Both the position numbers and the translations under genes were made by a program. A DNA stretch of 58,744 nt. Source: an uncultured Lachnospiraceae bacterium (GTDB lineage Bacteria > Bacillota > Clostridia > Lachnospirales > Lachnospiraceae). The stretch lies in assembly GCA_944381535.1 (NCBI GenBank), contig CALWLN010000139.1, positions 1-58,744 of the forward strand, written 5' to 3'. The notes under the pieces are model-generated. The model searched no databases. It saw nothing but the letters and a program-made list of their open reading frames with translations, and was not told the DNA's origin. Shown here piece after piece: positions 1-8,923 of the stretch. Numbering within the stretch: the first letter of the stretch is position 1; the number at the start of each line of letters is the position of its first letter.

Positions 1-128
1 AGAAGGTTTTTATATCTTCTAATCTGGCACCGTCTTATTGTTGTGCTCAAACGCGTGTTTATCTAACGTATGTTCGGTGAACATGCGTTTCTTTTTGAGT
101 TCGCCAAAATCGGAATTTCCTATAAAGA

Positions 129-158
129 AAAAAAGAATAGGTTATCCTATTCTTTTTT
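129..158. terminator. Perfect A/T-flanked hairpin, probable bidirectional terminator
   Basis: Arms 129-141 and 146-158 are exact reverse complements (13 bp) around a 4-nt loop, with A-rich sequence on one side and a T run on the other. This is the form of a factor-independent terminator readable from either strand. No convincing gene lies in 1-219; the short open frames there have no recognisable product or ribosome site. It most likely ends a transcript entering from the left edge. Confidence 0.6.
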
Positions 159-219
159 CTGATAGTAACATTTCTGTAATTTTACAAGTTTATCCTGTCA
201 AAAATTTTTCCAAAAATTT

Positions 220-545
220 TCCATAGAGTTACTGTTCTCGGGGTGGGGAAATTAAAAAGTTCGTTCACGGAATCAGAAGGACTTTTAGGTTTTATCTGGA
301 GGTCGCCCTGGGTGGCGCATTTGTTAACGCAGACACGCTCCCGCTCAAATCAAGACGCAGCGGTACTAGGCTTGCCGCCCGTAAACGGTCGGTTCGCCAA
401 GTGCCGGCGTCTTTCCATGGTCTGCTTATAACAAATGCGCCATCCAGGGCTACGTTCCAGTCAAAAGCTAAAAAGTTCAAACCTCCTACGAAAACAGCTT
501 TACTAGTTGTATATTTCCCCACCCCGTGAACAGTAACTCCATAGA
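220..545. mobile_element. MITE-like palindromic element with 8-bp target duplication
   Basis: Terminal inverted repeats of 25 bp begin GTTACTGTTCTCGGGG (228 onward) and end CCCCGTGAACAGTAAC (to 537) with one mismatch. Directly outside them the same 8 bases, TCCATAGA, occur at 220-227 and 538-545, as expected of a target-site duplication. A second nested inverted pair (305-331 with 422-449) and a smaller central one make almost the whole 310 bp an imperfect palindrome. No transposase is encoded, so this is best read as a non-autonomous miniature element. A 98-codon open frame across it (292-588, minus) looks like a by-product of the palindrome. The 8-bp duplication would fit several IS families (ISL3 and IS256 groups make 8-9 bp), but the parent is not identified. 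It lies just downstream of metH and could act as a transcript end. Confidence 0.75.
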
Positions 546-556
546 ACCACGGATAA

Positions 557-570
557 GTTACTGTTCTCGG
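557..570. repeat. Extra copy of the MITE terminal sequence
   Basis: The 14 bases GTTACTGTTCTCGG at 557-570 repeat the left terminus of the neighbouring element (228-241), 20 bp beyond its right end and in the same orientation as the left terminus. It may be the stump of a second insertion or of an earlier rearranged copy. Confidence 0.6.
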
Positions 571-584
571 ATAAAGAACCCAAA

Positions 585-3116
585 TCACCCCACCAGCCTT
601 TTCACCAATTCCACCGCATCCACCGCATCCACGGAATAGCCGTCCGCGCCGATTTCTTCCGCGTATTCCGGCGTAACAGCCGCCCCGCCCACAATGACCT
701 TGGCAGACAAGTTCTCCTTGCGCACGGCGGCGATCACTTCCTTCATATAACTCATGGTGGTGGTCATCAGCGCAGAGAGCCCGATGATATCGGCCTTGTA
801 CTCCCTTGCGGCCGCAAGGATCATCTCCTTATCCACATCTTTTCCCAAATCAATCACGCAAAAGCCATAATTCTTCATCATCATGGCTACCAGATTCTTA
901 CCGATGTCGTGGACATCTCCCTTCACGGTAGCAATGACCACCGTGGGTCCCTGGGTATCCTTTCGTCTCTCCCGCAGCACCGGCTCCAGCACCGCCACAC
1001 CGGTCTCCATGGCTTTTGCGCTTATCATCAACTGCGGCAGGAAATATTTCTGCTCATTGAACAGCCGTCCCACTTCATTGATGGCCGGAATCAGAACCTG
1101 GTTCAACAAACCAAAGGCATCCACGGAACGCTCCAGTGCCTCCCGGATGTGTGTCTCAATCTGCTTTACCCGTCCTCTCAGCACATCCTGGCGGATATTT
1201 TCAAGGAGCGCTTCTCCTGCTTCTGACTCTCCATTGAATCCTGCTCCAATCCTTTTCGTTTCCTGCGCTGCACTGGCTCCCGCTTCAATTTCTTTCGATT
1301 TTTCCGTTCCACCAGCTCCTGCATTTACAGCAGTCTCCTCCCGCCGGCTATTCTGGCAGTTCTCCACATAACGCAAGGCCGCGTTTTCCCTGCCCATCAG
1401 CAGATCCGACGCAAAACGGCTTCTCTGAAACAGCTCCTGAGAGGGATTGGCAATGGCCATGGTGAGTCCCCGGCTGATCGCCATGGACAAAAATACGCTG
1501 TTTAGGTAGCTTCTGTCCGGCAGTCCAAAGGAGATATTGGAAAGCCCGCAGATAGTGGCAAGTCCTTCGCTATGGCACCGCTCAATGGTGGCAAGGGTAT
1601 CCCGCGCGGCGCCCGGCTCCGCAGCTACCGCCGCCACCAGACCGTCCACCACGATATCCTCTTTGGAAAATCCTACCTCGTACGCTTTCTTCAACACATA
1701 CTGAATGTTCTCCCAGCGTTCCTCCAGTCCCTTTGGCATCCCTTCCTCCGACAGGGGGAGCAGAATGAACATGGCGCCATATTTTTTCACAACCGGAAGC
1801 AGTTCTTCTATTTTCACCCGCTCACAGGAAATGGAATTTACCAGCGCACGGCCGGGATATTGCCGCAGCGCGGCGGCTGTCACCTGGGGATTGCTGGAAT
1901 CAATACAGAGGGGCGTATCCACCGTCTCCCCCACTCTCTGAATTGCCGCAAGCATCACTGCCTGTTCGTCAATCCCACCCATGCCGACATTAATGTCAAG
2001 GACAGAGGCCCCCCCTTCAGCCTGCTCCCGGGCCATTTCAGCTACCAGTTCCAGGCTGCCCTCCGCAAGTTCCGTCTGAAGCTTTTTCTTTCCTGTGGGA
2101 TTGATCCGCTCTCCCACAATGTGAAAAGGCCCGTCCAATGGAAACTCCACCCTGCCCCGCTCACTGGTAAGAATTCTCCCGACACCGGGAAGCATACCCT
2201 CGCCTGACAGGCCAGAAGCCTGCACCGGTCCGGTGTGTTTCATTCGCTTCCGCAGGGGGATCATCTCCGCCATGGCAGCAATATAGGAGGCATCCGTACC
2301 GCAGCAGCCGCCCACAACGGAAGCGCCCGCTTCCACCAGCGCTTTCATATGCGCCGCAAATTCCTCCTTTCGCATATCAAACACCGTTTTCCCATCCACA
2401 AGAACCGGAAGCCCGGCGTTTGGTTTTACGATCAGAGGAATCCGGGCATAGGCCGCCATCTCCTTCACAATGGGGACCAGGGCATCCGGCCCGCAGGAGC
2501 AGTTGATTCCGAAGGCGTCCACGCCAAGGGCCTCCATGGTGATCAAAGCTGTCACCGGATCCGTTCCGTAGAGCGTCCGGCCGTTTTCCTCCAGTGTTAT
2601 GGTTACAAAAACCGGCAGGTCCGTGGTCTCCTTCACCGCCAGCACCGCCGCCCTGCACTCCTGAATACTCATCATGGTCTCAATGACAAAAAGATCCACG
2701 CCGGCACCGGCAATGGCCTCCACCTGTTCCTTATAGCAGTCCACCAGCCCTTCAAACTCCATATCCCCCACCGGCTTTAAGGAACGCCCCGTCATCGTCA
2801 GGTCCCCGGCCACCAGACAATCTCCACCGGCTGCCTGTCTGCTTAAAGCGACCAGACTTTGATTGATCTGGGACAGACGTCCGGCTGCGCCGTATTCCGC
2901 CAGCTTTATGGCATTGCCGGAAAAGGTGGGAGCGTACAGAATCTGGGTTCCCGCTCTTACATATGCCCTCTGCAACTCTAATAAAATCTCCGGGTGCTCA
3001 AGAATCCAGAGCTCCGGGCATACGCCGGCGGGCATGCCCGCCCGCTGCAGATTGGTTCCCGTAGCTCCGTCCAGGAAAATGATCTCTTCTTTCAGTCGTT
3101 GTCTTAAATCAGGCAT
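585..3116 (-). CDS. metH: Cobalamin-dependent methionine synthase, no reactivation domain
   Basis: Transfers a methyl group from methyltetrahydrofolate to homocysteine through cobalamin. Domains in order: homocysteine-binding barrel (about 1-290) with zinc cysteines in GINC (C206) and GGCCGT (C271, C272); pterin-binding barrel (about 325-585); B12 cap and B12-binding domains (about 637-843) with the DVHDIG motif at 734-739, whose His ligates cobalt. At 843 residues it lacks the C-terminal SAM-binding reactivation domain of E. coli MetH, as in many anaerobes, so reactivation must come from another protein. A low-complexity Ala/Gly/Glu-rich linker of about 50 residues (588-636) joins the pterin and B12 modules. 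The start overlaps the end of the upstream yitJ-like gene by 13 bp, so the two are probably translationally coupled and work together. No SAM riboswitch was seen upstream of the pair. Confidence 0.93.
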   Translation of the reverse strand: MPDLRQRLKEEIIFLDGATGTNLQRAGMPAGVCPELWILEHPEILLELQRAYVRAGTQILYAPTFSGNAIKLAEYGAAGRLSQINQSLVALSRQAAGGDCLVAGDLTMTGRSLKPVGDMEFEGLVDCYKEQVEAIAGAGVDLFVIETMMSIQECRAAVLAVKETTDLPVFVTITLEENGRTLYGTDPVTALITMEALGVDAFGINCSCGPDALVPIVKEMAAYARIPLIVKPNAGLPVLVDGKTVFDMRKEEFAAHMKALVEAGASVVGGCCGTDASYIAAMAEMIPLRKRMKHTGPVQASGLSGEGMLPGVGRILTSERGRVEFPLDGPFHIVGERINPTGKKKLQTELAEGSLELVAEMAREQAEGGASVLDINVGMGGIDEQAVMLAAIQRVGETVDTPLCIDSSNPQVTAAALRQYPGRALVNSISCERVKIEELLPVVKKYGAMFILLPLSEEGMPKGLEERWENIQYVLKKAYEVGFSKEDIVVDGLVAAVAAEPGAARDTLATIERCHSEGLATICGLSNISFGLPDRSYLNSVFLSMAISRGLTMAIANPSQELFQRSRFASDLLMGRENAALRYVENCQNSRREETAVNAGAGGTEKSKEIEAGASAAQETKRIGAGFNGESEAGEALLENIRQDVLRGRVKQIETHIREALERSVDAFGLLNQVLIPAINEVGRLFNEQKYFLPQLMISAKAMETGVAVLEPVLRERRKDTQGPTVVIATVKGDVHDIGKNLVAMMMKNYGFCVIDLGKDVDKEMILAAAREYKADIIGLSALMTTTMSYMKEVIAAVRKENLSAKVIVGGAAVTPEYAEEIGADGYSVDAVDAVELVKRLVG

Positions 3117-4933
3117 TGTTCCCTCATCCTTTTCATAATGGTACAGATCATGGAGGCACGGTTAAATGGAACCATGAAATAATAACCGTCCGCAAGTTCC
3201 CGAAGCTGCTCCGCAATTTCCAAGGCAATGGAAATTCCGGTTTCTTCCCCCTCTTCTCGGCTCATATCTTTGTGATACCGGGCTACAATTTCCTCCGGCA
3301 CATGGATACCGAAGACCTCATTTTTCATATAATTGGCATTGCGGTAGCTGACCAGGGGCATAATGCCGCACAAAATCCTGGTATCCACCCGCTCCTTCAC
3401 ATAGGCGATCCGAGCCACATCCTCTTTGCTGTATATGGGCTGGGTCAGAAAATAATCCGCTCCTGCCTCACATTTTCGTTTCATGCGCTCAATCTCCTTG
3501 TCCAGATTGGGCCGCCCGTAATTTAAAGCGCCTCCATATACGATGGGATCCTCCCAAAAGTATTCCTGGTTCATCTCCCTCAAATACTCCATCAGCTTCA
3601 CGGAATGAAAATCAAACACCGGACTGATACCACTCCGATCGCCTCCCGGCACCGGGTCCCCGGTGATCAACAGCATATTCCGGATACCGTTCATGTGAGC
3701 GCCCATAAACGCCGCGCCGATTCCGAGACGGTTCTTATCCCGGCAGGTTACATGGGGCATGACGGGGTGCTCAATCTCCCGCTGTATCTTGGCTCCGGTC
3801 ATGATGGAGTCCGCCCGCAGCTTTCCCATGGGACAGTCGGAAAAGGTGATCAGATCAGCGCCCGCCTCCTTTAATAACAGAGACGACTGAATAATTTTTT
3901 CACAATTTCCGTCATGGGGCGGATCCAATTCCACCACCACAACTTTCCCCGGTTCCTGCAGCTTCCGGAAAAATCCGTTTCTTTCCTTTTGAATCCGCTT
4001 CTCCCCGCCGGCGGGTGTCTTTTTCCAAAGCCTCCGGTTCAGAACGCCACATGGAATCGTCTCCCGAAGTTTTTGAATATAGGCGGGGGTTGTGCCGCAG
4101 CAGCCGCCCAGCAGATTGACACCAAGAGCCCCAATTTCCTTCATATTTTCGCAGAAATAAGCGGTATTCTCCTGGTACCCCGTTCTGTCATTGATAATGT
4201 CGGGATAACCGGAATTGGGTATCACGGATACCGGCAGATTGCCCAGATCCAGATTCTTTAAAATCTGATACATATGAGTGGAGCCAATGCCGCAGTTAAA
4301 GCCCACGCCGTCTAACAACCGACTCTCTTCGGCCGTCCTTAAAATCCGCCGTGCGCTGATACCGGAACGGGTGTAACCAAATTTATTTAAGCAAAAGCTG
4401 GCATGGATGAACACATCCTTTTTCCGTCTGACATACTCCGCCACAGGCAGAATATACTGGAAATCCGAAAAGGTCTCAAACCAAATGATTTCCGCGCCTG
4501 CAAAGAGCAGCGCATCCGCAATGGTAACATACTCCTCCAGCAGCTCCTCCGGCTCCATGGCCCCATGCTCCGGAATGGGCCCGATATCCCCCGCCAGCAG
4601 CGCCCTGGGATTCACTGCCTCCGCAGCGGCTTTCGCGTTTCGGTAGGCGGCCTTTACATTTTCCGCCAGAGCTCTTAATTGCTCCTCCCTGGAAAATTCC
4701 TGGTCCTGCTGCCCGCCAAAGAGTGTAGCAAGATTGGAGGCAAAGCTATTGGCGCGGATGAGCTCCGCTCCCGCCTTCAGATATTCTTTGTGGATTTCTA
4801 CGATTCTTTCCGGATGGCTGATATTCACAAGTTCCGGGCTTCTCCCCGCCTTCCGGTATTTTTCACCATAATAGGTGCCCATGGCCCCGTCCGTTAGGAT
4901 CTGATGGTTTCGTATATATTCTTTCAAGTCCAT
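3104..4933 (-). CDS. yitJ: Bifunctional homocysteine methyltransferase / methylenetetrahydrofolate reductase
   Basis: Resembles B. subtilis YitJ: an N-terminal homocysteine S-methyltransferase barrel (about 1-295) fused to a methylenetetrahydrofolate reductase barrel (about 325-609). Zinc ligands are visible in GFNCG (C214) and LLGGCCGT (C278, C279). The reductase half shows VVELDPPHDGN, LLITGDPV and FLTQPIY, typical of MetF flavoproteins. It would make methyl-THF for the downstream metH product and may carry methyl transfer itself. It overlaps metH by 13 bp and follows the 4977-7208 gene by 43 bp with no hairpin between. The 609-residue length is normal for the fusion family. Confidence 0.92.
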   Translation of the reverse strand: MDLKEYIRNHQILTDGAMGTYYGEKYRKAGRSPELVNISHPERIVEIHKEYLKAGAELIRANSFASNLATLFGGQQDQEFSREEQLRALAENVKAAYRNAKAAAEAVNPRALLAGDIGPIPEHGAMEPEELLEEYVTIADALLFAGAEIIWFETFSDFQYILPVAEYVRRKKDVFIHASFCLNKFGYTRSGISARRILRTAEESRLLDGVGFNCGIGSTHMYQILKNLDLGNLPVSVIPNSGYPDIINDRTGYQENTAYFCENMKEIGALGVNLLGGCCGTTPAYIQKLRETIPCGVLNRRLWKKTPAGGEKRIQKERNGFFRKLQEPGKVVVVELDPPHDGNCEKIIQSSLLLKEAGADLITFSDCPMGKLRADSIMTGAKIQREIEHPVMPHVTCRDKNRLGIGAAFMGAHMNGIRNMLLITGDPVPGGDRSGISPVFDFHSVKLMEYLREMNQEYFWEDPIVYGGALNYGRPNLDKEIERMKRKCEAGADYFLTQPIYSKEDVARIAYVKERVDTRILCGIMPLVSYRNANYMKNEVFGIHVPEEIVARYHKDMSREEGEETGISIALEIAEQLRELADGYYFMVPFNRASMICTIMKRMREQCLI

Positions 4934-4976
4934 GCTCTGTCATACCTCTTTCTGCTCCCGGAATCAACGCGTTTCG

Positions 4977-7208
4977 CTATGCATTTCTTCCGCAGCAATG
5001 CTTGTACTTCTTTCCGCTTCCACAGGGACAGGGCTCATTCCTTCCGATTTTCCGCTCCGCCCGCTGATAAGGCATAGCAGCCGTTCGCTCTCGGAACGGG
5101 ACTTCCTCGTCGTCACCTGGCCAGAGATCAAATCCATATCCGCGGGCTTCTTCCACCTCACGCATGACTCCGTTTGTGAGCCTTTCCTCCAGGCCCTGCA
5201 CGCTTTCATCCTCAGGGCAAAGCTTTAACAACCGGTCCAGCGGCTTCTCCGCCCTGCCGAATTTTCCACCTTCCAGATAGCAGACCGTCATCTCATACAG
5301 CAATGCCGCGTTGTCCACGCCCACCTTCCGCAAAAGCCTCTCCAGGGCCTTCTGGCGCAGAGAAACATCCGTAATCTCTGTGGCATCCAGCAATTCCTGC
5401 TGCAACTCAAGGGGCAGTTCGGACAGGAACGTATCCGCCTCCACCGCCTCCTTCACGATGGACACATCAACGGTAGTGATCTGAAACGGGCTTTTATGTA
5501 CCAATTTCCCGTACTCCCTCCGGGTATAACCCTTCAGCCCCGGAAGCCTGGTATCCAGACAGATTTTAGTCAGGATGTGCCACAAGGCTATCTGCTCACC
5601 CAGGGTGGCCGGCGTATAAAAATCCTCCAGAAATCCAGCCAGTTCCTCCCGATTTTTGCAGTAAAGTGCCTCAAAGTAACAATCTGTCACCACATCTTCC
5701 ACATCTTCCGTTTCCATATACGCCAGCTCTGACAGACAGATGCCCAGTTCATGCCAGCGGAGATATATTTCTCCAATGGTTTTCCCATAGGGAAGCAGCT
5801 CTTTTTTGGTAAAGGAACGATATTCCAGATTTTCTCCGTAACGGGCCTGCTGTTCAACGACTTGAACCGGATCTAACTCTATCATGCCCACATAACTGAC
5901 ATTGCTCTCATCCGCAGTATAGGACCGAATCATATCATTACAGCAGCAATACCAGTAGACCACCCGCAGGAAGTCCTCCTTTTCCATGCTTTTGTCAAAG
6001 GTCTCCCTGTACTGCTCATACAAAACGTCCACCGGAACCAGGCCGTAAACCATCATGTAGCAGTAAATCGATTCCCCGCACTGCTCCAGCATCTGATAGG
6101 TCCGTTCACAAAATTCTTCCGTAAAATGGGCAAAAAGCTCCTCCATATCCGAGGCAACGGAAAGAATTGCCTCCTTCCGCTTCTTTTCCTGCTGAAACTC
6201 CGGATACACAAGTCCCAAATCTATCAGTCTGCTCACCTGCTCCGAAAATTCCGGGAAGGGAATCTCCCCCTCCTTGTGAGCCAGAATTTCTCTGCCATAG
6301 TCCACCACATCCTCATCCAGTACATACAGATAGTATTCGGGATGGGACTGCAGACACTCCCAGAGAGCGTCCACCGGACGCATTTTCGCGAAGGTCTCCC
6401 TGGGGATCCCCAGATTTCCGCAATAATCTTTCACCTCATCAGCGCTTAACTGCTGCAGATATTCCCTGCTGGAGCGCTGGCTCTTCCGCACCCTAAGGAC
6501 GTAATGTTCTCCCTTTCGCTGATTTTCCGCCTCCCAGAAAAAATCATACCACGCCTCCTGCTTCCTCTGCATTTGTGAAATCTCCACCTGTTTCCGCTGT
6601 ATTTGAGAGAACGCCGTCTGGTATACTTCTTCCTGCTGGCGCAGCCGCTTCGCAAGCTCCCTTACCCTGTCTTCCAGCTCATGGACTTGTTTTTCCTGAG
6701 AAATGGCTTTCTTCGCCTTCCGGGATTCTTTTACCACCGGGCAATTCTTCCTGGCCAACCTTTCATTAGTTTTCTCCAGGTCAAAGGGAAGCCGCGCGTC
6801 CTGTCCCCAGACACCTCCGCTGTCCTCCTCAAAATTATCGCCTTTCGCCTTGAGGATTACGGCATGGCGCTCTTTATAGTCTGGCTCTTCCTTCTCGCAG
6901 ACAATCTTATGCCTCCAGTCGTCTCCAAAATCATAGATGTATCGAATCCACTTATAATCATGTAAAAAACTGTCCACCGCCGTCTTATCCTCCGGCAGCA
7001 GCGTCCCCCAGCATTCCAGTTCCTGGTCTGAGATCTGAATGTCCGACTGGGACGGGGTAAATTCATGCATATGCTCATTCTCCCAGCCAAAGGCTGTCTG
7101 GAGGATCTCATGCAGGCAGGCGAAGCTTATCTGCTGCGGGATGAGCAGACGCCGCCAGACAGGTGGATGGGTATCCTCAATGGTAACTTTTATCACATAT
7201 CCGGCCAT
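4977..7208 (-). CDS. PRiA4 ORF-3-like domain protein with C-terminal SEC-C zinc motif
   Basis: Residues 1-150 (from MAGYVIKV) match the plasmid pRiA4b ORF-3 / IS1096 TnpR-like fold, including PPVWRR, LHEILQ, AFGWEN and the DFGDDWRH signature. The last 20 residues are a SEC-C motif, [15 protein letters not shown], a zinc knuckle also found at the end of SecA. The 500-residue middle is helical, with a coiled-coil stretch at about 170-220, and is not recognised. The frame opens further upstream (to 7316), but AAGGAG lies 6 nt before the ATG at 7208, so I choose that start (743 aa). Function is unknown; SEC-C proteins are often linked to nucleic-acid or protein-quality tasks. It precedes the methionine genes but has no evident link to them. 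Confidence 0.75.
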   Translation of the reverse strand: MAGYVIKVTIEDTHPPVWRRLLIPQQISFACLHEILQTAFGWENEHMHEFTPSQSDIQISDQELECWGTLLPEDKTAVDSFLHDYKWIRYIYDFGDDWRHKIVCEKEEPDYKERHAVILKAKGDNFEEDSGGVWGQDARLPFDLEKTNERLARKNCPVVKESRKAKKAISQEKQVHELEDRVRELAKRLRQQEEVYQTAFSQIQRKQVEISQMQRKQEAWYDFFWEAENQRKGEHYVLRVRKSQRSSREYLQQLSADEVKDYCGNLGIPRETFAKMRPVDALWECLQSHPEYYLYVLDEDVVDYGREILAHKEGEIPFPEFSEQVSRLIDLGLVYPEFQQEKKRKEAILSVASDMEELFAHFTEEFCERTYQMLEQCGESIYCYMMVYGLVPVDVLYEQYRETFDKSMEKEDFLRVVYWYCCCNDMIRSYTADESNVSYVGMIELDPVQVVEQQARYGENLEYRSFTKKELLPYGKTIGEIYLRWHELGICLSELAYMETEDVEDVVTDCYFEALYCKNREELAGFLEDFYTPATLGEQIALWHILTKICLDTRLPGLKGYTRREYGKLVHKSPFQITTVDVSIVKEAVEADTFLSELPLELQQELLDATEITDVSLRQKALERLLRKVGVDNAALLYEMTVCYLEGGKFGRAEKPLDRLLKLCPEDESVQGLEERLTNGVMREVEEARGYGFDLWPGDDEEVPFRERTAAMPYQRAERKIGRNEPCPCGSGKKYKHCCGRNA

Positions 7209-7250
7209 GTGTGTCTCCTTCTTCCTTTTTCTGTAAGTTTGAAAAATTTC

Positions 7251-7278
7251 AGGGGATGCCGTGCCTCCGGCATCCCCT
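7251..7278 (-). terminator. GC-rich terminator hairpin
   Basis: AGGGGATGCC (7251-7260) pairs exactly with GGCATCCCCT (7269-7278), and on the minus strand the stem is followed by GAAATTTTTC. It lies between the ATPase gene ending at 7333 and the start at 7208, so it should end the ATPase transcript. This indicates that the downstream gene is transcribed separately. Confidence 0.7.
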
Positions 7279-7332
7279 GCCCTTCTTATAAAGATATTAT
7301 ACAGAGAATATTTCATGTTTGCAAGGATATTT

Positions 7333-8553
7333 TTATGTCAGGGCCAGTTCCTTTTTATGAAGAAGAAAATCCACGATATTCATGTGCGCTATTCCGTTTC
7401 GGCTCAAATCTACCCTGTCCAGTGAGAGCACATACTTCGGTGAGGCATCTGTAATTGGCTTGTATGCGCCAAACTCTCTCTCGACAGTTTCCTTGCTGGC
7501 AAGAAGATAGCATACCTGAATAAAGCATTTCTTTCCTTCTTTTATTGCGACAAAATCAACTTCCCCCTTATAAGTTTTTCCGGTAAATACGGTGTAACCA
7601 AGGGTAATCAGCTCATTATAGACGATATTTTCCAGTAAAAAGGTATCTTCATAATTGATGGTGTTTGTATTTATGGTTCGAAACCCCATATCTACCGCAT
7701 AGTATTTTTCCCGATTCTTAAGGGAGGCTTTTCCGGTAATATGATATCTTCCTACCCCATGGATCAGAAAAGCCTTCTTCATCTTATCCAGATAATTGTA
7801 CACTGTCCTTCGGGATATTGTTTTATGATTATTTTTTTGATAATACTCTATAATATTATCTGCGGAAAACTCCTTGCCGGCATTCGCAATGATATAAAGC
7901 GAAATGTCCAGAAATGTCTTTTTATCAATGCCTCTAGCCTTTTTTATAATATCCTTGTTCACGATACCTTGATACAGATTTGAAAGATATCTATTGATAG
8001 AAGCCTCATCTTTGAAGTCAAACCGAAGCGGAAATCCTCCCCATTTCAAATAATCATAAATCATGTCCTCATGAAATTCCCAGTTATTCAGCTCAAGGTA
8101 TTCCTTCATTTCCAAAAAAGAAAATGGCAATATTTCAAATTCAACCGTGCGTCCGGTCAGAAGCGTTGCAAGTTCCCCTGACAGAAGCGTGGAATTACTA
8201 CCCGTAACAAACAGAGACACGTTCATAGCAGCACGGAAAGAAGCCAGTGCCTTTTCAAATTCCTTGATGTGCTGTATCTCATCCAGAAAAATATAATATT
8301 TACCCATGTCCACAATCCTGCTCTTAATTTCCCGATTAAGGTCAGAAGCAGTCGTAATATATTCAAAATCCATATCCTCCAGATTGATATAAATAATATG
8401 GTCACCGCTCACACCACTTTCCAGAATCTCGTCCTTTATCGTATCCAACAGAATGGACTTCCCCGCTCTTCTTACACCGGTGATAACCTTTATCAAATCC
8501 GCGTCATAATATGGTCTTATCTGTTCCAGATACTTTTCTCTCTTTAATTTCAT
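7333..8553 (-). CDS. AAA_14/DUF4143-type ATPase
   Basis: N-terminal P-loop domain with Walker A GVRRAGKS (about residues 26-33) and Walker B FLDEIQ (about 89-94), followed by a winged-helix region and a DUF4143-type C-terminal half with a PD-(D/E)XK-like motif (GEVDFVAI...KCFIQVCY). These 400-residue proteins are common in anaerobes; their role is unproven, with transport of DNA or mobile-element functions proposed. The open frame begins at a GTG (8562), but GGAGG at 8563-8567 overlaps it and lies 9 nt before the ATG at 8553, so I take the ATG (406 aa). A good promoter lies directly upstream. Single-gene unit with its own promoter and terminator. Confidence 0.85.
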   Translation of the reverse strand: MKLKREKYLEQIRPYYDADLIKVITGVRRAGKSILLDTIKDEILESGVSGDHIIYINLEDMDFEYITTASDLNREIKSRIVDMGKYYIFLDEIQHIKEFEKALASFRAAMNVSLFVTGSNSTLLSGELATLLTGRTVEFEILPFSFLEMKEYLELNNWEFHEDMIYDYLKWGGFPLRFDFKDEASINRYLSNLYQGIVNKDIIKKARGIDKKTFLDISLYIIANAGKEFSADNIIEYYQKNNHKTISRRTVYNYLDKMKKAFLIHGVGRYHITGKASLKNREKYYAVDMGFRTINTNTINYEDTFLLENIVYNELITLGYTVFTGKTYKGEVDFVAIKEGKKCFIQVCYLLASKETVEREFGAYKPITDASPKYVLSLDRVDLSRNGIAHMNIVDFLLHKKELALT

Positions 8554-8576
8554 GATATGCACCCTCCACTTTGCAT

Positions 8577-8605
8577 ATCATAACACATTTTCTTTCTTTA
8601 TGCAA
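8577..8605 (-). promoter_or_regulatory. Sigma-A-type promoter of the DUF4143 ATPase gene
   Basis: On the minus strand TTGCAT (8600-8605) and TATGAT (8577-8582) are separated by 17 bp. The predicted transcript would start near 8570, leaving a short leader of about 17 nt that still holds the GGAGG ribosome site. Confidence 0.6.
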
Positions 8606-8706
8606 TACATATGTGCACAATAGTAATATATTTTTCTATTTGCGCAAATTTCACTTGCACAAAAACAGCCGCAATTCACCAGAAAATTCCGCCGTTCACA
8701 GGTTCT

Positions 8707-8923
8707 CTATGCCCTTTCCTTCCACGCTCTCATTCGCTCCACCAGGCAGGCCGCCTGCTCCCTGATTTTAGCGTATTGCCCGATAAGCCTCCAGAACCTC
8801 CGTAGGGGTCATCGCTCCCGGAATGGAAACTTTTGCTGTCTCTACACACTCCCTTGTCTCAACGTTTCTCATGATTGCGATTATTTTTTCTCGCCGGATG
8901 ACCTTTCTGACTTCATTCTTCAT
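8707..8923 (-). pseudogene. KDPG/KHG aldolase remnant with two internal deletions
   Basis: Three pieces of a 2-dehydro-3-deoxy-phosphogluconate-type aldolase follow each other. The N-terminal helix and first strand (MKNEVRKVI...KIIAIMRNV) jump straight to the segment around IPGAMTPTEVLEAY, which in intact Eda-type enzymes lies about 100 residues later. After a +1 frame change comes YAKIREQAACLVERMRAWK, which matches the C-terminal helix. About 72 of some 210 codons remain; the active-site Lys and Arg regions are missing. The original start ATG (8923) overlaps the last codons of the sialidase-like gene, so the two were translationally coupled. Identification rests on motif order compared with E. 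coli Eda, not on a search. Confidence 0.7.

Noticed and set aside
292-588. 98-codon open frame on the minus strand across the palindromic element
   Set aside because: It spans the inverted-repeat arms, has no ribosome site and no recognisable fold; the palindrome itself explains the sequence.
4934-4976. Possible SAM riboswitch or T-box before the methionine genes
   Set aside because: Only 43 bp separate the yitJ-like gene from the upstream gene, with no stem set or conserved core of either class.
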